A stretch of 5,074 nucleotides of DNA from Cyclobacteriaceae bacterium (GTDB lineage: Bacteria; Bacteroidota; Bacteroidia; Cytophagales; Cyclobacteriaceae). The position numbers were made by a program, and so were the translations under genes. The notes under the pieces are model-generated. The model saw only the letters and a list, made by a program, of their open reading frames with translations. It was not told the DNA's origin and did not search any database. Shown piece after piece: positions 1 to 5,074 of this stretch. The stretch is taken from positions 1-5,074 of the forward strand of contig JABFSY010000487.1 in the NCBI GenBank assembly GCA_013140395.1, written 5' to 3'. Every line of letters starts with the position of its first letter. Positions within the stretch are counted from its first letter, which is position 1.

Positions 1-38
1 TGAAAAAAATCACACATGTCAATTACACTGGGTATTGA
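1..38 (-). other. Downstream flank of the operon
   Basis: These 38 bases follow the TolC-like stop. On the minus strand they include a run of seven T (9-3), but no convincing stem precedes it, only a short ACATGT palindrome. An ATG at 17-15 opens a frame of five visible codons (M-C-D-F-F). Neither a terminator nor a new gene can be claimed from so little sequence. Confidence 0.3.
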
Positions 39-1484
39 CTAGTTGTCGGGCGTGTAAAGGAGAGGTCCGGTTGCAAAATCAAAAAGAGTAAGTCTTCTTA
101 GATTAAAATAAGAAGACCAGTAAGTGCGTAAAGCCTCTAAATAACTTCGCTTCGCATTGTCTTTCTCAGTCAATGCTATATTCAAATTCGTAATGTCAAT
201 CTTGCCAATCAGGTAACGATTCTGTGCTACATTGTACCGCTCCCTCGCAACTTCGTCTGATTTTTTAGTGATCTCAATCTGGAGTCGGAGGAGCTCAAAT
301 TGTCGAACCTGCGTAATAATTTCTTGCTCGGCATTCACCTCATCCTGTGCAATGGTATAGTCATTCAATTTTTTATTGGCGTAGGTCGTCTGCATGGTTG
401 CCTTGTTTCTACCCCAGTTTAGCACGGGTATGTTGAAGCCCACATTGAATTGTTGTTGTTGCTGCGGGTTGTTGTACAAATCGCCCACGACCAGCCCGGC
501 ATTATTGAGCCCATAAGAAGCGACTAAAGTAGTAGAAAGGCGACTGCCTTTCGCCTTTGCCACTTCACTCTCCGCTTCCAGTCGCCTTCGTTCAAATGAA
601 ACATAAGCAGCTCGATTAAGTTTTGCATATTTCAGCGCCTCATCCAAGTTTGGTTCAAAAACAGGAACTTTCTCGGGAAGTACGAGTTCAAATTCTTCAT
701 CGTTTTTAAGGCCTAGGTAGATGCGAAGAATCAAGCTCGCGTTCTGTATGTTAATTCGCGCAGCAGCTACATCTTGATTTGATTTAAGTAGCTGCAATTC
801 TACCTGCAACAATTTATCTTGCGAAGTAGTGCCAATATTATAGCGCCCTTGCTCAATCTTATAAATCGTATCATTATTGGCTAAATTAAATCTCGCAATT
901 TGTTCATCAATCTGCGCAGCAACCACGCGGAAGAAAAGATCCGAGGCATTCTGAGATATAAACTCCAACTGCTCAACGAACTCTCGTTTTGATTCTTCAT
1001 ATTTCAGGGGCAATGTCAATCGATCCCACTTAAAACTATTGTAGGCATAGATGGGCTGGTCTAATCGAATATTAAAAACATTTCCACTCCATAGTTTAGA
1101 GTTCCTCGCGATATCCGTAAAGTAATTGAAATTTGTATTGGCGGAAATCGTACCACCGGTCCAACGGAGGGGCTGCTGTAGGCCCACGTTCACTAACGAA
1201 TTCGTTTGGTTAATAGGTTGAAATAATCTTGACCCATCTTGTTGAACAACCTGCACGTAGCTCAAGGTATAAGAGGGTGCATTTCCGCTGACCGCCAATT
1301 GGGGATTGTAGCGCGCTCTGAAAGTGCGGTACTCCCAATACCTTGTTTCTTTTGTCGTTTCCGTTCGTTTAGAAGAAGGTGACTGCGCTCGCGCACGAGC
1401 AATCACATCTTCAATGGTAAACTTGTTTTGGGCGCTGGCGGCAAGAGAACTTGCTAACAACACAAGAAAAATAAATTTATTCAT
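39..1484 (-). CDS. TolC-like outer-membrane efflux protein (OEP family)
   Basis: This is the outer-membrane channel of the pump, expected to form a trimeric barrel with a periplasmic alpha-helical tunnel that docks on the adaptor. It has 481 codons, a usual length for the family, with no internal stop, ending in TAG (39-41). A signal peptide covers 1-18 (hydrophobic FIFLVLLASSLA, cleavage likely after ASA before Gln19). The OEP fold shows as two related helical halves. RYNIGTTSQDKLLQVELQLL (214-233) in the first half corresponds to RYLIGKIDITNLNIALTEKD (423-442) in the second. Strand-like segments are seen near 90-145 and 320-357 (FNVGFNIPVLNWG, 346-358). The start is ATG 1484-1482, overlapping the permease end as ATGAATAA, so translation is probably coupled to the permease. 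A premature stop upstream in the permease could lower its expression by polarity. Confidence 0.93.
   Translation of the reverse strand: MNKFIFLVLLASSLAASAQNKFTIEDVIARARAQSPSSKRTETTKETRYWEYRTFRARYNPQLAVSGNAPSYTLSYVQVVQQDGSRLFQPINQTNSLVNVGLQQPLRWTGGTISANTNFNYFTDIARNSKLWSGNVFNIRLDQPIYAYNSFKWDRLTLPLKYEESKREFVEQLEFISQNASDLFFRVVAAQIDEQIARFNLANNDTIYKIEQGRYNIGTTSQDKLLQVELQLLKSNQDVAAARINIQNASLILRIYLGLKNDEEFELVLPEKVPVFEPNLDEALKYAKLNRAAYVSFERRRLEAESEVAKAKGSRLSTTLVASYGLNNAGLVVGDLYNNPQQQQQFNVGFNIPVLNWGRNKATMQTTYANKKLNDYTIAQDEVNAEQEIITQVRQFELLRLQIEITKKSDEVARERYNVAQNRYLIGKIDITNLNIALTEKDNAKRSYLEALRTYWSSYFNLRRLTLFDFATGPLLYTPDN
1477..1484 (-). promoter_or_regulatory. 8-base stop/start overlap (ATGAATAA) coupling permease and TolC-like gene
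   Basis: The TolC-like ATG (1484-1482) lies inside the last codons of the permease (TAT GAA TAA, stop at 1479-1477), in another frame. No Shine-Dalgarno motif is seen before the ATG. Such overlaps commonly give translational coupling, and this one supports a single transcript for the two genes. Confidence 0.7.
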
Positions 1485-2565
1485 ATCGCAGTGAGGCTAT
1501 GGGATCTTGCTGGGCAGCTCTGCGTGCGGGCGCGATTCCAAAAATCAAGCCTACTGTGGCGGCCACGCCAAATGACAAAACAATGGAGGAAAAACTGATG
1601 ATCGTGGGGATGTTAGCGATGGAGGAAACAAGAAACGCAAAAGTAACACCCAATACAACTCCAATGATGCCTCCGCTTACACTGATCATTACAGCCTCGA
1701 ACAAAAACTGCTGAACCACATCGCTCTTTTTCGCGCCAATCGCCAAACGCAAACCAATCTCCTTGATTCGCTCCAACACCGAAGCCAACATAATATTCAT
1801 AATTCCTATCCCTCCAACCAGCAAAGAAATGCCGGCTATTGCCCCAAGCACGTAATTAAAAATATCATTGGTGCGTTGTTGTTGTTTTAAAAGCAATTCC
1901 GGAATTTCTATTTCATAGTCCACTACCTCATAATGTCTTCTCTTTAACATCCGTGAAATAATTTCAGCGGTTGCCTGAAGTTTTTCTGTTTGATCGATTT
2001 GCAACACCAATCGATCTAACTGATGGTAATTTTTCTTCTCTTGCTCGGCTTCTGCACTTGTGTTTTGAGCGTTGCCATTTGAATTTCCTTGACTTCTCAT
2101 CGCAGCTAACCGAATGCCTTCCGTTGTAATCAAATCACGATTACGGTAGCGAATCAACACACTTTGAAGTGGAGCATACACATCCATATTAAAATCACGA
2201 ATGCCCAACTTGTTGATACTAGCCTGCGAAATCGACCGCTCTTTCAATACCCCGATAATCGTCAACCAGTGCGTGCCTACTTTTATTGTTTTGCCAATGG
2301 GATTTTCCTTCGGAAAAAACCGACTCTTCAGCGCATAGCCGATGATACAAACAGGAGAGCCAATTTCTTGTTGCCTTGTATTGAATAGCGTACCATCCGA
2401 TAGCTCGAAATCATAAATTTTGAAGTAGGCCGGGTCAACGCCTACCAACTTGGCCGATCGCCTAAAACCGCTGCGAATTACGTAGGTGTCTAAAATGATT
2501 TCTGGGCTCACCTGACTTAGAGTCGGAATGGTCTCTTTAATGCTTTCCACATCACGCACTGTCAA
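1477..2565 (-). CDS. C-terminal fragment of the ABC permease (periplasmic and FtsX domains)
   Basis: This is the 362-codon continuation of the permease. The TTG at 2565-2563 is only the first nominal start after the TAA; in the intact protein this codon is an ordinary Leu in PGLTVRDVESI. The first ATG codons are not reached until residues 127 and 156, so independent translation of a useful protein is unlikely. Residues 1-230 are the periplasmic domain, with a low-complexity insert around 158-178 (rich in N, S, Q, E). Helices lie at about 236-260, 286-315 and 321-345. The GGIGIMNIMLASVLERIKEIG stretch (251-271) and the IGAKK after it match the FtsX/MacB coupling region, and APARRAAQQDPIASLRYE is the family's usual C-terminus. 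Confidence 0.8.
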   Translation of the reverse strand: MTVRDVESIKETIPTLSQVSPEIILDTYVIRSGFRRSAKLVGVDPAYFKIYDFELSDGTLFNTRQQEIGSPVCIIGYALKSRFFPKENPIGKTIKVGTHWLTIIGVLKERSISQASINKLGIRDFNMDVYAPLQSVLIRYRNRDLITTEGIRLAAMRSQGNSNGNAQNTSAEAEQEKKNYHQLDRLVLQIDQTEKLQATAEIISRMLKRRHYEVVDYEIEIPELLLKQQQRTNDIFNYVLGAIAGISLLVGGIGIMNIMLASVLERIKEIGLRLAIGAKKSDVVQQFLFEAVMISVSGGIIGVVLGVTFAFLVSSIANIPTIISFSSIVLSFGVAATVGLIFGIAPARRAAQQDPIASLRYE

Positions 2566-2592
2566 TCCTGGCGAGAATTTCTTCTTTTCCTT

Positions 2593-2595
2593 TTA
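2593..2595 (-). other. In-frame TAA at codon 88 of the permease
   Basis: The minus strand reads GTA GGC TAA AAG GAA AAG AAG AAA. The frame before it (N-terminal helix) and after it (periplasmic and FtsX domains) is the same, so this is a nonsense codon and not an indel. It lies in a Lys/Glu-rich linker that is likely variable in homologs. Confidence 0.88.
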
Positions 2596-2856
2596 GCCTA
2601 CTTTCTCATTTACCTTCTCGTCCTTTTGTTCAATGATTGGCTTGATAACGATATTGTTTACACCTACTAATTTGATCTGATTAAGAATTTCCTGTTGCGC
2701 ACCGTTGCCGATGGCAAGCATGGCAATCACGGCTGCCACACCAAAAATAATTCCAAGTGCTGTTAACAGCGATCGCAACCGATTGGCGATTACTGCGTCA
2801 ATGGCGATGTAGAGGTTTGCCAGCAAGCGGGGGCTCAGACTATTTTTAAGCTTCAC
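2593..2856 (-). CDS. N-terminal fragment of the ABC permease (MacB-like core start)
   Basis: This fragment has 87 codons. It starts with a short cytoplasmic segment including an amphipathic stretch (LLANLYIAIDAVIANR, 11-26). TM1 follows at about 28-50 (LRSLLTALGIIFGVAAVIAM), with the N-R-L-R-S-x-L-T-x-L-G-I pattern that opens MacB-type permeases. After it come GNGAQQEILNQI and VNNIVIKP, the beginning of the periplasmic domain. The fragment ends in a charged linker, EQKDEKVNEKVG, directly before TAA. The similarity to MacB is strong. On its own it would be a single-helix membrane peptide without known function. Confidence 0.75.
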   Translation of the reverse strand: MKLKNSLSPRLLANLYIAIDAVIANRLRSLLTALGIIFGVAAVIAMLAIGNGAQQEILNQIKLVGVNNIVIKPIIEQKDEKVNEKVG

Positions 2857-2884
2857 GAATCAGCTATTCAAGATTCAAAAAAGA

Positions 2885-4186
2885 CTAATTGGATTTGCTA
2901 ATAACCTTCGCAGTGTCAGCCTCTGGCTTAGCTTTGGTGTTTTCGTTTTCGTTCTCCTCTTTCTTTCTCCGCTTGCCATTTAGCTCCGGCAGCAAACTTA
3001 TCTTGTCATTCTCCATTCCCGTTGGGAATGACAAAAGCACTTTTTCATCGGCTTGCAATCCTGTTTTTACAACCGCCTCATTGGCGTTGGTTTCTCCCAC
3101 AATCACTTCTTGTTTACTAACGCTGGCTCCGTCCTTTTTGAAAACATAGGTAATTGAGTCATACTGAACGTGCAGTGACTCCAAGGGAATGAAAACAACA
3201 TCGGTCAACACCTCGGCAACTATCTTGTTGCTCGTGGTCATGGAGGGTCGTAGCGTGGGATCAGTACCATCGATCTCAATCAATACTTCAAAAACCTTGG
3301 CATCTGAATTAGGTTTCTGCTCACCAACGTTGGCCACTTTGGTTACTACTCCTTTCAACCGCTTGTCAGGATCAGAATCTAACCCGATCAGAACTTTTTG
3401 ATTTGGCTTTACTTTCCGCACGTCCACTTCATTTACAAAAGTCTTCGATTGCATTTTCGTAAGATCAGGAAGCGTTGCGACAGTTGGCTCCCACATACCA
3501 ATTCGCGAACCTTCCTTCACGGGCTTTCCATCCCAACCCTTCGTATAAATGACCATTCCATCTTCTGGTGCGAGCACGTTGAAAGATTCCAGAATTTTAT
3601 TCATGCCGTCAAAATCTCCTTGCACTTTGCGCAGCTCTGCACCCACCTCTCGCATTTTTTCAATATTTTGATTCTTCTTGATTTTATTGTTTTCCACCGC
3701 TTGCTGGTAGGCGCGTTGCGCCTTCTCTAAATTAATCTCGGCTTGCTTGATTGTGGCGGGCGGTTCAAACTTGGACTGTTGCAAAATAATTTCCTTTTCT
3801 TCGGCACCATATTTCAAGTTGATCAACTCATCGCGCGATTGTCGCATGAGCAGTGTAGTATCTAATTGAGTCTGAACAAATTTAGATTGTGCCTTTTCAT
3901 AATCGATTTTTTTCTGATTGTATTTCGTCTGGAATTCAGACCGATCTAACGTGGCAACCCAGTCACCCTTTTTTACCACAGTGCCCTCTTCTACAATTTT
4001 CTGCAGCGTAACCTCCCAAATTTGAAACTGAATGACTCCGGTGGGGCCGATAATTTTTACAGAATTCTTCGCCTCAAGCTCGCCCGTAGTCTCGACTTCC
4101 ACTCGGAACTCCCCCTTTTTTACAGAAGCTACTATTTCAGACGAATCGCTGGCTTTCGATCCCCTGAAAATAAAAAAACCGAACAC
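2885..4186 (-). CDS. Longest uninterrupted ORF of the HlyD/MacA-like adaptor (GTG start, anchor truncated)
   Basis: This is the part of the adaptor gene that can be translated without crossing the TGA: 433 codons from GTG 4186-4184. This start is doubtful because it lies inside the hydrophobic anchor, leaving only VFGFFIF before the charged RGSKASD. No Shine-Dalgarno sequence precedes it. A protein made from here would keep all periplasmic domains but would probably not be exported or anchored properly. The C-terminal 30 residues (about 404-433) are low-complexity and charged (GKRRKKEENENEN) and are probably disordered. The gap to the permease start is 28 bases, consistent with co-transcription. 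The family assignment rests on the paired lipoyl halves around a coiled coil and on the adjoining permease and TolC genes. Confidence 0.8.
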   Translation of the reverse strand: MFGFFIFRGSKASDSSEIVASVKKGEFRVEVETTGELEAKNSVKIIGPTGVIQFQIWEVTLQKIVEEGTVVKKGDWVATLDRSEFQTKYNQKKIDYEKAQSKFVQTQLDTTLLMRQSRDELINLKYGAEEKEIILQQSKFEPPATIKQAEINLEKAQRAYQQAVENNKIKKNQNIEKMREVGAELRKVQGDFDGMNKILESFNVLAPEDGMVIYTKGWDGKPVKEGSRIGMWEPTVATLPDLTKMQSKTFVNEVDVRKVKPNQKVLIGLDSDPDKRLKGVVTKVANVGEQKPNSDAKVFEVLIEIDGTDPTLRPSMTTSNKIVAEVLTDVVFIPLESLHVQYDSITYVFKKDGASVSKQEVIVGETNANEAVVKTGLQADEKVLLSFPTGMENDKISLLPELNGKRRKKEENENENTKAKPEADTAKVISKSN

Positions 4187-4222
4187 TATTACAAGAACGG
4201 CTGTGGCTGCGACAATGTAGTT

Positions 4223-4225
4223 TCA
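4223..4225 (-). other. In-frame TGA at codon 3 of the adaptor
   Basis: The minus strand reads ATG AAG TGA AAC TAC ATT GTC. The codons after the TGA encode the hydrophobic anchor in the same frame as the rest of the adaptor: 4231 and 4186 differ by 45 bases, or 15 codons. TGG (Trp) is the simplest ancestor, though CGA or another codon one step from TGA is possible. Confidence 0.85.
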
Positions 4226-4231
4226 CTTCAT

Positions 4232-4359
4232 GGATAGGAATTTGGTGTTAAGTTATGTACTGCGTTCGAGGCCAAAAGGTTACATGCCGCTCCGCTTTTC
4301 TACGGCTTAAATCTAATTGCTGTAAGGTGTAAGCTGCTCGGCACTCGCTAAAACGATCA
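4232..4359 (-). other. Leader region upstream of the efflux operon
   Basis: These 128 bases lie between the acyltransferase hairpin and the ATG of the adaptor and should hold the operon promoter. I found no credible gene. A TAGATTTA octamer (4315-4308, minus strand) matches the Bacteroidetes -7 consensus TAnnTTTG at all but the last base. No TTG -33 element stands at the usual distance, so I do not call it a promoter. The bases before the ATG (AACACCAAATTCCTATCC) show no Shine-Dalgarno motif, as is common in Bacteroidetes. Confidence 0.4.
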
Positions 4360-4389
4360 GGGCAGCGATTTATTTCTCAATCACTGCCC
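4360..4389 (-). terminator. Hairpin after the acyltransferase gene, putative Rho-independent terminator
   Basis: Read on the minus strand, GGGCAGTGATT (4389-4379) pairs with AATCGCTGCCC (4370-4360) across an 8-base loop, GAGAAATA. The stem is 11 bp with one G-U wobble, which pairs only in the minus-strand transcript; the plus-strand RNA would have a C-A mismatch there. It begins 48 bases after the acyltransferase stop. The T-run that follows is short and offset (TGATCGTTTT), so termination may be weak. An operator or an RNA-stability element is the alternative. Confidence 0.5.
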
Positions 4390-4437
4390 CGAATACCAAC
4401 TTCACGAAGGTATGATGAATGTATTTTATAAATAGTT

Positions 4438-5074
4438 TTATCGGATCTCCTCCCCAGGTCTGGTTTTCCATCGCTCGTGCATCCACACCCATTGCGAGGG
4501 GTGTTCGCGCACAATCTTCTCAGTAAAATCGGTAAACAACTGGGTATTTACCACAAGATCTGTCTCTTCATCGCCTGTAACGACTAGAGGAATTTCAGGA
4601 AGAATATGCATTTGCTGCATGCCTTTTTCATCGAGAAAAATGTAAGTCGGCACCACGGCACAACCTGTTCGCAAGGCTAAAATAGTAGCACCGATAGGTG
4701 TAGACGCCTTCATTCCAAAGAAATCAACAAACCGGCTTTTCACTTTCGTATCCTGATCAATCAAGATGGCAATGGATCCGCCCGATTTCAACGCCTTAAA
4801 CAGACGAACGCTTTCTTTACCACGCTCGATAGCCATCGCACCAAAAGCATTTCTGTACTCCCACAACAGGGCGTTTAGGCGTTCATCTTTCAGGGCCGTG
4901 CCTACGATATTTGGGTTGAGCCCCCGCAATGCCATGTTTGTAATTTGCAGGTCAAAAGCTCCTAAATGCGAGGTCAGAAACATCACACCTTTTCCTTTTG
5001 CAAAGGCCTTCTCATACTCTTCTAAACCATGAGTAGTCAGGAATTTCTCCAAATCGGCAAGCGATTTTACCTTT
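4438..5074 (-). CDS. LpxL/HtrB-family lipid A (lysophospholipid) acyltransferase, 5'-partial
   Basis: This is probably an inner-membrane acyltransferase that adds a secondary acyl chain to a lipid A precursor. About 211 codons are visible, ending in TAA at 4438-4440. The frame stays open to the window edge, so the TTG at 5050-5052 is not the true start; codons upstream of it read KVKSLAD. Family members are usually about 290-310 residues, so roughly 80-100 N-terminal residues, including the membrane anchor, should lie outside. Counting from that TTG, the HX4D catalytic motif is SHLGAFD (His29, Asp34). It is followed by a GGSIAILIDQD block (91-101), FVDFFG (108-113), a TPIGATILALRTG block (118-130) and the C-terminal signature PSQWVWMHERWK (185-196). 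Trp codons here are TGG. The family call is firm, but the exact substrate (lipid A or another lipid such as an aminolipid) cannot be told. The gene lies upstream of the efflux operon in the same direction and is separated from it by a hairpin. Confidence 0.9.
   Translation of the reverse strand, partial: KVKSLADLEKFLTTHGLEEYEKAFAKGKGVMFLTSHLGAFDLQITNMALRGLNPNIVGTALKDERLNALLWEYRNAFGAMAIERGKESVRLFKALKSGGSIAILIDQDTKVKSRFVDFFGMKASTPIGATILALRTGCAVVPTYIFLDEKGMQQMHILPEIPLVVTGDEETDLVVNTQLFTDFTEKIVREHPSQWVWMHERWKTRPGEEIR

Larger units (their letters stand above)
1477..2856 (-). pseudogene. MacB/FtsX-like ABC transporter permease interrupted by an in-frame TAA
   Basis: This is the inner-membrane permease of a MacAB-TolC-type exporter. 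The whole frame has 460 codons including both stops: 87 before a TAA at 2593-2595, then 9 codons (KEKKKFSPG) and the remaining 362. There is no frameshift, because both halves are in one frame. The layout is that of a MacB-type permease: one N-terminal transmembrane helix, a large periplasmic domain, and three C-terminal helices in an FtsX domain. No Walker A or ABC signature is present, so the ATPase must be a separate protein, as is usual for LolD-type partners. The start is GTG at 2856-2854, because a TGA stands two codons upstream in frame. The last codons overlap the TolC-like gene by 8 bases. With the stop read literally, TM1 is separated from the rest and the permease should not work. 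A single substitution from CAA, AAA or GAA would restore it. Confidence 0.8.
2885..4231 (-). pseudogene. HlyD/MacA-like periplasmic efflux adaptor with a nonsense codon at position 3
   Basis: The natural reading frame appears to begin at ATG 4231-4229. It then reads M-K-stop (TGA, 4225-4223) and continues NYIVAATAVLVIV into FGFFIF, a typical single N-terminal membrane anchor of about 19 residues. One substitution (TGG to TGA) would explain the stop. After the anchor the frame is open for more than 430 codons and ends in TAG at 2885-2887. Numbering from the downstream GTG at 4186, a first lipoyl-like half lies at about 25-85 (VEEGTVVKKGDWVATLD, 65-81). A long charged helical hairpin spans about 85-200, and the second lipoyl half starts at NVLAPEDGMV (203-212). 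Beta-barrel and membrane-proximal domains follow at about 235-400, then a K/E/N-rich tail. The product would bridge the permease to the TolC channel in the periplasm. It is the first gene of the operon. Either the copy is inactive, a weak downstream start rescues it, or the base is a sequence error. Confidence 0.7.

Noticed and set aside
1..17. Start of a further gene (ATG TGT GAT TTT TTT) or a T-rich terminator after the TolC-like gene
   Set aside because: Only five codons are visible and no stable stem precedes the T-run, so neither can be supported.
2566..2622. Programmed frameshift or transcript slippage at the A-rich AAAAGGAAAAG stretch
   Set aside because: Both halves of the permease are in the same frame, so a shift would not join them. 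Slippage would need a multiple of three and would still keep or lose the TAA in an unhelpful way.
3398..3730. Plus-strand open frame of 110 codons inside the adaptor gene
   Set aside because: It lies antisense to a gene with clear domain signatures and has no recognisable family features, so it is a shadow frame. The other plus-strand frames in 1499-5032 were rejected on the same grounds.
4223..4225. TGA read as Trp (alternative genetic code) or as selenocysteine
   Set aside because: Trp is encoded by TGG in the acyltransferase, the permease is broken by TAA and not TGA, and an adaptor anchor has no reason to carry selenocysteine at residue 3. Simple substitution or sequence error is more economical.
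4268..4300. Possible small hairpin with GCCG/CGGC arms in the operon leader
   Set aside because: The stem is only four base pairs with a long loop, which is expected by chance.
4308..4315. TAGATTTA as a Bacteroidetes -7 promoter element (consensus TAnnTTTG) for the efflux operon
   Set aside because: Only the octamer fits and its last base differs. No TTG -33 element is seen at about 19-21 bases upstream, and such an octamer is frequent by chance.

Overview
The window reads as bacterial chromosome from a Gram-negative member of the Bacteroidetes, probably a Cytophagales-like lineage. This is inferred from the protein flavour, the absence of Shine-Dalgarno sequences, and the ABC efflux permease that carries no fused ATPase domain. 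Nothing in it points to a phage, plasmid or transposon. All supported genes lie on the minus strand, so the text below goes from high to low coordinates.

At the right edge (4438-5074) is the C-terminal two thirds of an LpxL/HtrB-type lipid A acyltransferase, cut by the window end. A strong hairpin at 4360-4389 follows it and is a plausible terminator. About 130 bases of leader sequence then precede a three-gene efflux operon. The operon consists of a HlyD/MacA-like periplasmic adaptor (2885-4231), a MacB/FtsX-like ABC permease (1477-2856) and a TolC-like outer-membrane channel (39-1484). The permease stop and the channel start overlap by 8 bases. Bases 1-38 are the downstream flank, with no gene that can be supported.

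The three operon products would form a MacA-MacB-TolC style pump spanning both membranes. The ATP-binding subunit is missing from the window and from the permease polypeptide, so it must be encoded elsewhere.

The most notable observation is that two of the three pump genes carry an in-frame stop while the rest of their frame is intact. The adaptor reads ATG AAG TGA, with the stop at codon 3, just before a normal membrane anchor. The permease has TAA at codon 88, in a charged linker after its first transmembrane helix. Each could be explained by one base substitution. TolC and the acyltransferase show no such damage. Possible explanations are recent inactivation of the pump, sequence or assembly errors, or less likely readthrough. 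I see no convincing previously undescribed system here; the double nonsense pattern is the item most worth checking.
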